Below are positions 1 to 12,903 of a stretch of DNA of 64,000 nucleotides, piece after piece. Both the position numbers and the translations under genes were made by a program. Position 1 is the first letter of the stretch. Each line of letters opens with the position of its first letter. The stretch lies in NCBI GenBank assembly GCA_007922195.1, contig ML681981.1:13773771-13837770 (forward strand), in the 5' to 3' direction. The stretch is from Podocnemis expansa. Lineage: Eukaryota; Chordata; Testudines; Podocnemididae. The notes under the pieces are model-generated. The model saw nothing but the letters and a program-made list of their open reading frames with translations, was not told the origin of the DNA and made no database searches.

Positions 1-1288
1 GGCTTTGATCATGCGGGAGCATCATGCAACACCAGCTACCCTGCCACATCCTAAACAAAGCCCTTTTCAAACTGAATATAAATAGAATCAAAAGGAAACA
101 TTGTAAAAGGGAAATTAAATGTTGATGAAAAAGGTACAATAGCATAGTTAAATTTAAAAGGATTGCTTTGGAGATTATATGACTGTAAAATACTCAGTTG
201 TACTGTAACACACCCACACTTCATAAACCAATCTTAAAAATATACTTAAGATAACTGTATTTTAAAGATGGGTATTCCAGAACTAATCAGTATTTGTTAG
301 ACTGATTCTGTTTCTATTGAAGTTAATGGTAAAGCTCCTAATGACTTCAATGGGAGCAAAATTAGGCCTGTGTTAAGTGCTTTTGAAATTTCTGTCACAA
401 ATATTTTGCCTTTATAAGCACTTTCATGACTGTAGCACAAAGTATGAAATCAAAATAGAAAGACTCATCTACTCAAACTTACTGCTATGGAAATTAACAA
501 AAACACACTATAGCCAAGGCCTATGAATTTCTATGCAATGTTCAGGTATTTGGACTTGCACAAGAGGTTCAGATAGAAACACTTTAAAATAACCTAAATA
601 AATTATCACATGTATCTTAAAATTTGTTTAATGTGATAGCTGTATAATTTGGAGCTATCCAAATGCTGGTCTGAGAAAAATAAAGTAGATAGTTTCTTCA
701 ACAGCATGAAACACATAAGGGCAGGCCTGTGCATAGCACATAATTATTTATGGTAGTTATGGAACCTAAGCCCCCAGTCTATAAGGAGCATCCAAAAATC
801 AGCATTAGGTTCTTCGGCTCAGAAAAGTTATCTTTAGATTTATACATAAAAAAAACCCATTGACTGAAATGTTGCTTTAAGTCTCACATCAACTAAGGCA
901 GGAAATTGGGATTTATTTAAGTTAAAGGGTGGAATAGATGGTACTCTAGAGATTAACCTTTTAAGCAAATTTCTAACAGAAATTAAATGAGGAGGTTTGC
1001 TGGCATCTGAGTTGGAACTCTAGCATCTTAACTATGATCTGAAGTTAAACAGATTTGGAAGCAGGTAAGAATATTAAAAAGCACCTATTAATTGTTACAT
1101 CCCTCAGACCCTATTTGCCACTTTCCTGAGATTAGGATGTGTGGATCTGACAATTTTTTTCTTTACAGTGCAAATAACTAGTGAATTTGTGCTGTAATAG
1201 TTATTGCACATCCTATCTTCTACTGTAGTGGGAAAAGCAGTGTAATACTTGAACTTCCATGCAGCTTTTTAAAAGCTTCATAAAAATC
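1..1288. other. AT-rich non-coding flank
   Basis: No gene seen. Positions 305-380 resemble a widespread amniote repeat recognised by its 'gacttcaatgggagca' core; the same family recurs near 10400-10500, 13690-13760 and 32540-32660. The remainder holds nothing I recognise. Confidence 0.5.
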
Positions 1289-1437
1289 CAGGTTCCAAAG
1301 TAGCCATGTTAGTCTAGTTCAGCAAAACAAGCAAGGACTCCTATGGCACTTTTAAAGACTAACAAATTTGTTTATCACATGAGCTTTAGTGGAAGAAAAT
1401 CCCACTTCATGTAAGTCATCTGGAGCATTATTTCTCA
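1289..1437 (-). mobile_element. Penelope-like element fragment (family A)
   Basis: Plus strand reads GTTCCAAAGTAGCCATGTTA then tctagttcagcaaaacaag, the terminal segment of a Penelope-like retroelement in minus orientation. The inner end carries a decayed stem pair (GTGGGATTTTC / TTCCAC on the minus strand) like the hammerhead-type region of other copies in this window. Confidence 0.65.
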
Positions 1438-1997
1438 ATGACCTGTCCATATACTCCCTGACAAGCTCCCTGACACAGTTTAGGAAGGCAGCAACCCAGT
1501 CCCTGGTATCAATAAGGTTTAGAAACACTGATCTTGAGAAAGTTTAACATGCAGCAGGATACTTACACAGTTAAGTTGTTGCTGGCAGTGACTCTAAATC
1601 CCGTATTTAAAGAACACACAACAATTTTCCACATAAAACACATGCATACTGATCTTCAGACCTAGCAAAATATATTGTTCCATGTCCAACAGGTTTTGAG
1701 CATTGGTATTACCTACCTTTAAAGTGGGCTTTTACAAAGTTACATTATGAATAAAGTTTTCATTTCTGGACACACTTCATACATTAACTGATTACTAAAG
1801 ATCTCCAAACGGAGCTAACAATGTAACAAGAAGCCCTGATCTTTAATTCCTCTAACATGGTCATGCCCTACTTCTTTTCCCCCTTGTTTATGATCACCTT
1901 TTTAATGATACTTATTTTAAAGCCCGATCCTGTGGGTAAGAGAGTCATCAATGAGAAAGACACTGCACACCTCTAGGAGATACTAAGCATCTTACAG

Positions 1998-3532
1998 CAG
2001 TGGTTCCCAACCTTGAGAGACACAAATATAATTTTTACAAACCTGAAGGCCACCAGTCTCCAACAGCAGCCCCTCCACCCCCACCACAGCCAGAGGGAAA
2101 AAGTTCAGCATCCCCGGACTGCAGCAGGGAAACAATGCACTCCACCTGGGTCCCTAGGCAGTGGCATCTTTCTTCAACTAGGGGATGGAAGATCAATGTT
2201 CCCTTCCCTCTGGCTCCAGCAGTAACTCCGTGCCTAGGAATGGAGCCATCCCTGAGGGGTGGCCCAGGGCCCAGGGCCAATTGGTCTTTGGGGCCCCACC
2301 TCGCTTGGTGCTGGGGGAGTGGGGTGGGCCAGCTCAGCCTGCTCTGTGCTCCCATCTTGCCCCTGGGCTGCCTGCTCCATTCCCAGGGGTAGGGTGAGCT
2401 GGCCCAGAGGCCATGCTCCCACCTTGCCCTTTGTCTTCAGCTTGCTGCCAAAGGCAGCAGGAGGTGTGGGGGGGAGGGAGGGCTGTGCAGAAGCAGGGGT
2501 TGGGGTGTGGGGCCCACAGAAGCCACTCTCCCCTGTGGGACCGCAGTGGGAGGGGGTGAGGGCTGCAGGGGATGTCCGTGGGCCACTGCAGGGGATGGGT
2601 GCCGGCCGCCATGGGTGCCGGGGCAGGGAATGAGGTGTCCCAGCAGGCGTCTGGGATGCAGAGACACAGCGGGAGTCTGGAGTGGGGGGGGGGGTTCCAG
2701 CCACCACAGGTGCCTGGGGGTTGGGGTGCCAGGTTGCTGGGTGCTGTAGGGGTGGGGTGGCAAGGCCACAGCTGGTGTTGGGGGGAGCAGGTGCATGGCT
2801 GGTGGGAGGGAGGGGGTGCTGGCCGCTGTGGCTGGTGTGAGGCAGGGGAGCCAGGTCACTGGGTGGCTGGGGATACGGGGTGTCTGGTTGCTATGACTGC
2901 CAGGGGAAGGATTCTGTAGCAGCTCACAGAAAACCACGGGAACCTGCAGAAAACAGCAGGAACCTGGAGAGGCCTGTGGAAAACTGCAGGAACCCACTAG
3001 TGGCCCACAGCAAGCCACAGGATACCATGGCGCTTGGGACCCACCCCCCAGGGACAGCCCTCTGGGGGGGCAGGGGGCACTCTGGGGGCATGGAAATATT
3101 GGGCAGTTGCCCCATTCGAAGCCTCCTCACCCCCAAGGACGGCAGTGCCTAGGAAACCAGACAGAGTGCTTTGTTCTCTCTGGAGCTGGAGGAGGGGACC
3201 GCTGTTCTCCAGTCTAGCTGCCTGCAGCAGGGAAACCATGTGCTCCACCTGGGTCTCAAGGCAGTGGCTCCCCTCTGCAGCCAGGGGGATGGGAGATCAG
3301 AGCACTGCTCCGTTTGCTTAAACAGGGATCCACACAGAGCAATTTGCAGAGCTCCCTGCCACTGCCAGGGGGAGATGAGTGTTGATCTCCTGTCCTCTTG
3401 GCTGGAGCAAGGAGCCTTTGCTGACAATCTGCTCTGCCTGGGTACTTAGGCAGTGGTTCCCTTCTGCAGCCAGTGGGAGGGGAGCTGCAGACCACTCTGA
3501 AAGAACCCATGGGCCATGGTTTGGGAACCATT
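1998..3532. mobile_element. hAT-type nonautonomous DNA transposon with reiterated GC-rich modules
   Basis: Terminal inverted repeats read CAGTGGTTCCCAACC on the left and GGTTTGGGAACCATT on the right. Flanks TCTTACAG (1990-1997) and TTTTATAG (3533-3540) fit an 8-bp target duplication with two changes. The interior repeats a module of about 100 bp built on 'ctgggtc..aggcagtgg' near 2140, 3250 and 3440, plus a G-rich block at 2450-2930. Several open frames cross it on both strands, but all are products of GC-rich repetition without recognisable domains. A shorter relative lies at 57967-58473. Confidence 0.7.
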
Positions 3533-4415
3533 TTTTATAGGATTGAGAGTTAAATCAAGTGCTTTAACAAGAGATTTTTTGGAGCAAGGCAACTGCTATC
3601 AACATGGTCTATAGAACCTGCATTATTAAATTTGAAACTAGGAAACATGAGTTAAAATATCGTTACAGTCTAGAGAAAAGTCAGCTAAACCAGAAATTTT
3701 TTATTGCACAAAATAAATTATATAGAAAACAAATGCAACAAAACACATTGTATTTGTAGACCACACAACAGATAATACAACATGAATATATTTATTGCTT
3801 TCAGAAAGGAGCAATTCAGTGCTAGTAAGCAGATTAGATATACTTCTTGCTCATCTAGATTCTTCATAGGATTAATTCAACTGGGCTAGAGGCATCTTGC
3901 AGCATATGCACCATACATAAATGTAATTTACTATAGCAGTAATGAAGGTGCTGTAGACATTCTTGAGATTAATATGAAGCACTCAATTTAACATCACTGG
4001 TACTGAAGCATACATATAGTGACAAACTTGGAAATAGTTACACAACAAATATATTTAATATATAAGTTCTTAAAATGTCCATTTAAAGAGTTTGCATGAG
4101 ATACTTTACTAAAAGTTACCCTTTTTGCAAACACAGATAACTCCAAAGAAACTCACTTCACCCTGCACCATAATACAACAGAGAGCAGATTTTGCCCAAA
4201 TGAAGTCTAGTACCAACTCAGTACCTAGTTAATATCGAAGTGTTGTCTAGTTCTAGCATAGTTTATCATCAAGCTTATCATCCTTTTTCAGGACAACCCT
4301 CTGTTTTTAAAGGACTATGACTCAACTGAAAAGAATATTTCAGAGTGACCTTTGGCATTGCTGGGAGAAACTACAGTGCTTGTTTTATACACTTTTAACA
4401 AAAATATGCATTTGT

Positions 4416-4445
4416 TGTGTGTGTGCGCATGCGCGCGCATATATA
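4416..4445. repeat. Alternating purine-pyrimidine tract, 30 bp
   Basis: (TG)n, then (GC)n with CA/TG steps, then (AT)n, in perfect purine/pyrimidine alternation. This is a textbook Z-DNA-prone composition. Confidence 0.85.
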
Positions 4446-7400
4446 AAAAGAAGTGTAACGTTTTCAAATTCTAAGATGTTTTAAAAACACTAGCAACTTT
4501 AAGAACTTAATAAAGCATAAGTGTATTCATACGGTAAAGGTTTTATCAAATGTTTGTAGGCTATCGAATGAAATCCTCCCACTATTTAATTAAGTAAATA
4601 CTTACACACATTTAGTATTATAATAGTGAAATTTACTTGGACTTCTGGGCTTGTAACTGGACTTCTGGGCTTCTAATTACCAACGTTACAGACTTCTGGA
4701 AGACTAACATAAAAAGACTAAGTTTAATTCATGTTAGAGAGTTGACAGACTCCACAAAAGTAAGGAAATTCAGAATTAAGGTTGGAACTCTTGCCATATT
4801 CACATCTCAGTTACATGAATGTAAAAACAAAGAAACACCATTAAAATCAAATCTAGAACTTTTACCCGGCTTTAGGTTCTGTTAGTGTGGACCCATGCAA
4901 AGTCCCATTATGTGAAAGGTCTGGATTTACACACATGGAATTCAAATCAGAATCTGGCCATCAGTCTTTAACAATGACTTGTAGAATTAATTTCAAATGG
5001 TTTATATGTTGCTGGGTTCTTCTAGATGTTAGCTATACCACAGTACAAACTGGTACAATGAAATGGGTTAAGAATTGCATTTCCACTGTCATTTCCACAT
5101 TACCATTTCCATGGTTCTGTGAGATTAATGCTATTTTAATGTGGGTTTTTTGTATTGTCATAGAAGTATTTTAGAAGTATGGTTGGTTCAAATGACTGTG
5201 TATCTCAAAAAATGCACTAGTAGCATGCAGTTTCCTAAAATTAAAAAATATTGAACATCATAAATGTTCCACTGCACTAGGAAAACACTATTTGCTTCAC
5301 ATATATGGTATGCCATTTTCCTTCAGCGGGGAATTTGCTATTAAATAGCATAACTACTGACGTCTAGCAAATCTGTTGTAATTTTAGAAATTTTATAGAT
5401 TGCATAAACTGTAAATGGACTGTGTAAGTATTGTATACCTTTACATCCATTGAAATGAGATCCTTACGATTCAAGTATTAGAACTTTGCTGTAACATAAC
5501 AAATACAATAAAGCAGGAATGTAATAAGACAAACTAATATCAAAAATGAAAAAACAGCACCATCATTATACGTTATGCCATCACATTGTTGATGATGTAG
5601 ACATTTACTGTAGCGTGGTCAGATATACTTGGCTAAGTCTAGGTATAAAATGCATTTAGCCCAGCTGTAATGACTATACAGCTTTATACAGAATAAACGT
5701 TCCATAAATCAACTGAAAATGCATTTAAGCACAAAAATAAAAATATTTAAGTGACTCTCTAAGCAGCATTTTGTTTTTTCAAAACAAACATAGATATTGG
5801 ACTGATTAAATTATCTACAAGTGCCTTTTCTTTACAAAAATACATATATTCTTAATAGTAGGATAGACTAAGTCATTAACAATGACCTGGTATTTTTTTT
5901 CACTTCAATTTGAATGATTTATAAGCTAAATTTTACAACCACAAAAAGGTTTTTTTTTTTGTAATAAGGTGTTACCACTTTCGACAAAAAGCTTAAAATA
6001 TTTCATATTTTAAAAGAAAATTAGCAACATAACATTACAATATGTTCTATGATCTCTTAAGGACTGTTAGGGCTATTGTACTAAACTGATAATCACTGAC
6101 AAGATGCAAGGAAGAATTAAAACATTGTGACTGCCCACCACAAGCTCCTTTCTTATCGTTACTTGGATCACAGCTTATATAAGGACATTTAGGCCCCCTC
6201 CAAAACATGCTATTTAGAGTATTCTATGGAGACTATTTAGTAGCCTAGAACATCTAACAAATCAGGCTTTGCACTGATTTTTAAAAAATGCAAAATGTTT
6301 TCTTTAAGTTTGTATTAGGGAAAAAAATATAAATTATGCATTGCTTAATGTTTATTCCAGGAAGTTTCCATTCAAGAAAAAAATTAAAAGCTACTGCAAT
6401 TATTTTAAGTGACAAATTTAAAAATATCTTTAAATAATTGTTCCATTATTTTCCAGTTTAATTAAGGATGATCCTGGAAAAGAAATGCAAGAAATTTATA
6501 ATTTTTTTTAAATTTTATACTGCACAACACAAAATAATCTTGACTTCTTTGCTAATCAATAGTCTGATATTAATGAAAGCAATATCATTTGCTAAAAAAA
6601 TAGCTATAAATCTGTAAAATACACTTTAACATCTTCTCATGATCCTCCAAGTCTGTCCTTTTCACCTTCCAAAAATTCACTGAACTACAGCTGGAAATCC
6701 CAAAAGTAGGTTGGTGAGTATTTTGTGCTTTGGAAGGTGTATGAGATTGACAGCGCACTTAAGTATTTTATTAGTTCACAGGCCAGGTATAGCACAGACA
6801 TTAGTGATGCAAACCCTTATGCTTCTTTTTGTTAACAGATATTAGTCATGACCTAGCTTTCTAACCATGACCGGTAAAGCTGATCATTATTTTAATTTCC
6901 ATAACGTATCTGTTATTCAGAAACTGACAGCGAGGCCAAACTCTCATTTGGGAATAACAGCTACCACCAGTAACACACGTTTGACGCCAGATGCACTGCA
7001 CTTGACTAATTAGATGTCCATTAAATGGCTCACCAGAAAATGACAATACTTTATTCTAAATCAGCTTCTGGATGGTTGACTTTTGGGTATTAAAAAAAAT
7101 CCCTTACAACTATTAGGCAAGCAGGTTATTCATAAAAAATACAGTCTTTTAAAAAAACAAATTTGTTAAAAAATTAAATATTTGATAGGCAGATGCATGG
7201 AAATAATTTAAACCAATCAGAATTAAAAGGTACAGTGAGCAACTTTGACTTTACTGCACCAAAATCCCTCAGACACATCAGCAACATTTACATTACTAAT
7301 CACCTGTTATAATACAAAAGTTACAGAAACAGAATATCATCCCAAAATAATTGCATCTCACTTTTGACAGAAAACATCTGTGCTTCACCTTTGTTTACAA

Positions 7401-7961
7401 TAGAAAACTCAAACTATAGGCAGCAGTTCAAAAAGTTTTACCCATTGTAAGTATTTTATATATTACACCATTCTTTTAATCCTAACCTTTCTGGCTGTAC
7501 ATCATTTTAAGAAAAAACAAAAACAAATTACTTAAGTTCATCCCGGCAATCCTTTTATATGTCAAATATTGTTAAGGCCCTTTAAAAGTATTTGCTACAA
7601 AATATACCATTTACTGTAAGAAAAACTACTTACGTATCATAGCAAGATGCAAATTCAATTTAGCGTCTCTCTTTGGTTTATTAACATAATACTGGAATCT
7701 TTATCTTCTGGAACTGGCCTCTTCTCACAGTCTGAGACATGAGAGCTGCACTGTTCTTTCTACAAGTACACAAGGCAGCTCAGGTTTACAAGGCTTTCCT
7801 ATACCCTTATCACCATTCTCAAAGTGCTTCTAGAGTTGTATGGATACACTGAATGGTTTGTGTCCAAGAAAATCCTACTCAGAAATTCCATATTAGATAT
7901 CCTGACCTCTCTTTTGTCTCCTCTTCCCAAAATCTACGACATTTGGGATGTACTGAGCAGT

Positions 7962-7975
7962 GGGGGGGGGGGGGG
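7962..7975 (+). repeat. G14 homopolymer
   Basis: Fourteen consecutive G in otherwise AT-rich sequence; likely polymorphic and error-prone in assembly. Confidence 0.9.
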
Positions 7976-8697
7976 AATAAGCTGTGAAGATGAGTAAGAC
8001 AAGGAAAATATTTCTCTTCTCCAAAATTAATAGCATTAATCTATCTTGGGATCACTGGAGCACATTACCACACAAGGCTGCTTCACCTGAGTCATGAAGA
8101 TCAAGTCAATGATTTTTTATGAAAATGTTGATAAATGATCAGCTTTTCTGATTTTCTTTGTGGTTGCTTAAGCGCTTTCTATCCTGAAAGCCACTGTGGA
8201 AAATGTTAAGTAGGCTCTGATTCCTTCTAGACTTAGTGTGTCTACAGCTGAATATACTTTAGTAAAGCAAGACTTAATCCACTTGGCTGTGAAGGATTTA
8301 CCTGGCTTAGGTCCCAAGATTAAGGGCAAAACAAAACAAAAAAAATATTATTCTGAATTGATCAGTTCTACTAAGATACATTTTTCACTGTTCTTACATC
8401 TAGGATATGCCACACTTTTTTTCTTCTCCAAATGTTGAGGCACTGGACAAAATGAATGAATGATTGATCCCCTGTGAAGTTCCAGTTGGTTGGCCTTATT
8501 TATGAATGGCTCTACATTAGAAAGAGTATTGTTTCCTTTTCCTGGAAGATGTAATAAGACTTTGTCTTCTAAGAGCAATGTTTTCTGAGTCTCTTCTGGA
8601 TGACATGATTCATATTGTAAGGAAATACAGGAAATTATAGGCCATTGATTCAAAAGCCTAGACTGTGAAAGCCTGTAGCATTGTGGACTTTAGGAAA

Positions 8698-9960
8698 TTT
8701 TTTTTTTTTTGTGGTCAATCTTTTTATTTTCTTTGTTTAAGACTGCTTGGGCTCTCCTGATCTTCTTCTTACTATGAAGAGTCTGAAATAGTCCTGAGCA
8801 CTTGAGAGACAAGTTCTATTGCTCCTCATTCCAGATTGTCTGAAGTAGGACATTCCAATTCAGGATGGTCTGATGTTTCTAGCTGTCTTGTTTGGAGGGA
8901 TGAAAAAGAGATTGGAAGAGTCTGGAACTTGAGTGCATCTCTGCTTCACTCTGTTATGAAATCATCTGTCTGAAATCAATCAGAATGAGATATCTCAAAA
9001 GCAGAATATATTGCTTCATAGGCCTATTTGGGATGCAAGCAAACTGTTACAGTCAAACTGAATGAGTTGCGAGGGCTTGGACTCATTTCCTGACTTGGGC
9101 TTTCTTCTCATACTCTTAACCCTTTGAGGGTATGAATAAAAGGACCTTTATGCCCTTCAACTTGACTGGAGCAGGAATGTATACTTTCGTTAGTCCATGT
9201 AATTGTCTAGCACCTTACCAAGCTTTTCTCCAAACAGGATTCCACTCGCATGTTTTGAGATTCATATGACTGGCACTGAATAACTATCTGGACTAGGAGT
9301 TAAACCAGTTATAGCTTGTCTAGTTTGTGGCAAGCCAGGGCATGAATATACCTAACCTTATTTTGCCATGGATTATCTGACATGGATTAACAGTTAATTA
9401 ATGCACCTTGATCCAGTTCTAGATCATGTCAGCGGAATCCACATAGAACTCATCCACATGGAACTCAGTAAGTCGAGGGCAGGCTCTTGTAGGTAGGTTC
9501 ACAGAGTACCTTGTGGTCAACTAAATGTTTATGCAGACAAGATCTCAGTGTCTGGCTGAGTTTTGCTGCAACCTCATGGAATGCCCTTTTCAGACGTTAC
9601 CTCAAATAGATTGCCTCTTGACCTCTGTGGTGACGGAAACAAATAAAGCAAAGAGCTAGTGTGTGATTCCATTTAGATAGAAGAGTCTGATGAATTTTGG
9701 TTCACTACAGGAGAGTCGAGGGCAAAAGATTTAGTTTCTGCTGTCCCTAAATCAGTTTTAACAGCTAGCATTGCAATGGATAATATTGGAGCCCTGTCCT
9801 CCACTCTGTGCTGGAGAAAGTGAATGTAGACATTAAAGGGGTGTGACCAAACCCTAAACCCCCTATGGACAAATCTGAATTGCCTATGGTATTTGCAGGA
9901 AGAGAAGTACAGCCAATATATGTCAGACTAGGGAAAAATACGATGATGCAGAATTCAAGG
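8698..9960 (-). pseudogene. Decayed coding-like tract with A-tail (possible retrocopy), unidentified
   Basis: On the minus strand, translation of about 9960 to 8720 gives long peptide-like stretches separated by scattered stops and frame changes (for example KSMRRKPKSGNESKPSQ near 9100). It ends with AATAAA (8728-8723) followed 13 bases later by A13 (8710-8698), which is the arrangement of a processed transcript. No target duplication was found and the left boundary is a guess. I cannot name the source: it could be a processed pseudogene or the remnant of a retroelement gag-like ORF. A chance T-run beside AT-rich DNA is the alternative. Confidence 0.35.
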
Positions 9961-10594
9961 TTATTGCTTAGGGTTAAATAAAACTGATTAAATGTAAGAC
10001 TTATTCTTTTTAAATAGCTTCCACTTTGTGAGATTCAGTATTTGCCAATATTTAAACTGTCTAATTAAGAGAAAATATTTCTTTGATATCTGCTTGTTTC
10101 ACTTGAAAGAAGGTTCCTCTATGTATAATTCTATTAAGAAATACTATACTTGGAAATACTGAGAGCATTTATAATACACAGAAAAATATTCTCAAAATGT
10201 ATGGAGTGGGTCTAAAAATATTCTATATTAGTAATCCATCATTTTCCTTTAAATAACATTTTCAGTAAAACCAGAATAATCAAAATAATTTACAATATAC
10301 GGTTCCATTAAAAAGAAGAATATAGTCAACATTTTAGTTGCACATTAACTCTTTCCTATCTGAACATACCATATACAATGTTATGGTATGATCCTGAAAA
10401 CATTAATTTGAGTAATCCTTATTGTAAAGATGAATTCCACTAACTACAGTGAGACTATTCAGATAAATAAGAATTATTCATGTGTTTGCAGGATTGGGCC
10501 CTTGGTCAGAGTAGTTTAATAGTACACAATGTGCATTTCATTCTAATTTACTAAATTTGAATTTTATATGCTTTTGAGATCTTAGGAGATCAAA

Positions 10595-10690
10595 AAGCCA
10601 TAGAAGAGTAGGATTGGAAGGGACCTCAGGAGGTCCACTAGTCCAAGCCCCTACTCAAAGCAGGATCCCACTCTGTAAACTTTTAATTTA
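10595..10690 (-). mobile_element. CR1 LINE 3'-end fragment
   Basis: Reads 'taggattggaagggacctca' then ggaggtccactagtccaagc, the conserved CR1 3' terminus in minus orientation. Confidence 0.8.
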
Positions 10691-11781
10691 CAGCATGATA
10701 CACAGGATACATACCGCATACAGATCTCTAGTTCAACAAAAAGTATTATAGTTGACTTCCAGTGATGGGCTAACTGGGGGAAGGAGATGGATGTAACTTG
10801 TGTGCCCTTATTTTAGAAAACATCTTAAGTTTGTCAGATAGAGTTAAAGATGCACAATTAGGGAAAGTTTCTTTTTGGGTCTGACCATCCCCATTAGCAG
10901 CTAAGTGCCACTACTATGGAAAACTGCATAACAACTATTGTGAACTCAGCCATTTTCTTCCTTCCCAAGCAACTTCAAGCAGCAATGACACTGTCTGCTA
11001 TTGAAATGTTCACATCAAATATGCCTGTACGTAGTATTATTTACTTTATTTGGACATGTTATATTGGATATGTGCCCACTGCATTATAATCTGACTTTGG
11101 CACTCAAAAGTGTCCATACATGTACTCAATTATTCCTACACTTTTCATATTTTTTTCATTGGCACAATGTATCAACAGGGTAATCATGTGTACACATTAG
11201 TAGTCGTGTCTCACCTATGCTGTATAAGCAAACAGGAATTTGATGCAGGAGAGACAGCACTTGCATTATGCAAGCTTCCCATATAGATATCAGTTTGGTT
11301 GGCATCTAACTCTTAAGACAAGCATTCTGCCAAACAATAGGCAAGCACTATGCTGTCATACCAAAAATGCACAAATGTAGGTAGCTAGGTTGTATGTTTA
11401 TAAAGCACTGAAAGCCAGAATTTTCAGCTGGGTACATTGAAAATGCACCTGCCCTTAGTCTCTGCTCTTAGGGTGAAGCAGGTTTGACTTTCCTAATCCA
11501 GGTCTAAGATGGATTTTAAAAAATAAAAAACAACACCCCCAGAAAACCACCATAAAATAAGACAGTTGTCAATTCTAAGCAGGATAAATTAATGACTCCC
11601 TGAACTGGTAATGCAGCCAATCTTATTGAAACATTCACACTCCCCCCCAACCCCATGGGCTCTCCTGCTACGGAAAAAAAAAATTTCCATAGCTATGCTA
11701 ACTCCAATATAAATTTGTTGGTTGGGTGCAATATTCTACCTATGTCATACATTTGAGAATGGACTCAAAGTGACAAATTTT

Positions 11782-12903
11782 GTCTTAGACAAGGCAGGCA
11801 AGATAACATTTTATATTGGACCGACTGTAGAAGTTTCCAAAATTATGTAGACCTCTTCTTCAGATCTGGGAAAGGTATTCATAATACAAGAAAGAACATA
11901 CTGTTAAGGATAAGGAGTTAATGGTTTTTAAGAGTTCACTCAGGATAAAGTGGGCAGTTAACACCTTTGCCGTCCTAGGACAAAGAAGGGTTTGTGAAAT
12001 ACAGAATATTGCAACAAGCCATAAATCCAGGGTAATTGCTGAGTCCATGTTTTCTAGTGTCAGCAAAGTTATTAATTTCATTTCCGAGACTCATCTTTTG
12101 AAGGTGTTCCTTTGAAGACAAGCACTGTGCAGTCAGAAATTGAGTGCTTGTTTTGTGAAAAATGTTCACCCACAGGTAATACAATGTTTTCCACATTTGA
12201 ACACATATAGGAATCATTAACTAATTATAACTCCTACTCAATAAGGCTATATCCTGAAAGAAATCTTTTCTGAACTCCCTTCTTTGGGCCTTCAAACAAC
12301 CTCAACCTCACCAAAGTCATCGTAAGAAGAAAGCTGCCCACAGACCATGACATACTATCTCAAAGCAGCACCAGACCCTGCCAAAACAATAGATGCAAAC
12401 CTTGTAGACAAATCACCTCTTCTGCAATGACCAACAGCACAACCTTCTAGATCCATGGGTCCTACATGCATAAAACAACATGTGATATAGCTCAATCAGT
12501 GCAGAAAATGCCCTTAAAAGAACCTATCCTTATTCTCAAAGGAAGCCTGCAAAACACCTTCAATATCTAGGAAAAATTCATAACTCTGTTAGAGACTAAA
12601 AATCATATATTTGATAAAGACACTGGCTCAACATTACAGTGTGTACCCATTTAGTTCTCCTTTGTCCCATGACTGTGGAAGCATTAGTTGCTCACTTCAC
12701 TTCGTATAGTCTCTTGTGATGTGTTAACACCTCGTTTAGCAATTTGTTCCATCTTTTATTTAGCTGTGACACCTTTCCAAGACCTGAATAAGCGCTCTGT
12801 GAGGTTGAAAGCTTGTTCTTCACTAACAGAAGTTGGTTAAAGGGTCACCTGACCTACCTTGTCTCTTGAATAGCCTGGAGCTATACTTGGCTATAACAGC
12901 ACT
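11782..12903. mobile_element. Penelope-like element (family B), two 3' portions in inverted array
   Basis: The left part (about 11782-12230) is minus oriented and the right part (about 12255-12903) plus oriented. Both contain a decayed coding segment resembling the C-terminal GIY-YIG endonuclease region of Penelope-like elements (right part: LILKGSLQNTF and KFITLLETKNH, with stops). The outer arms carry the terminal sequence TTCAGATCTGGGAAAGGT (left) matched by ACCTTTCCAAGACCTGAA (right, inverted), then 'gttgaaagcttg'. Head-to-head partial copies are common for this class. The element is dead. Confidence 0.65.

Noticed and set aside
2000..3531. Many overlapping frames of 70-193 codons on both strands
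   Set aside because: They follow GC-rich tandem modules inside a hAT-type element, overlap each other on both strands and show no domain.
3700..3796. Definite PCGF5 polyadenylation site
   Set aside because: AATAAA on the minus strand is frequent in AT-rich sequence and no downstream GU-rich evidence singles these out; kept only as candidates.
8238..8653. Opposed frames of 66 and 101 codons
   Set aside because: No similarity recognised; they lie past the A-tail of the tract at 8698-9960 and have no splice or promoter context.
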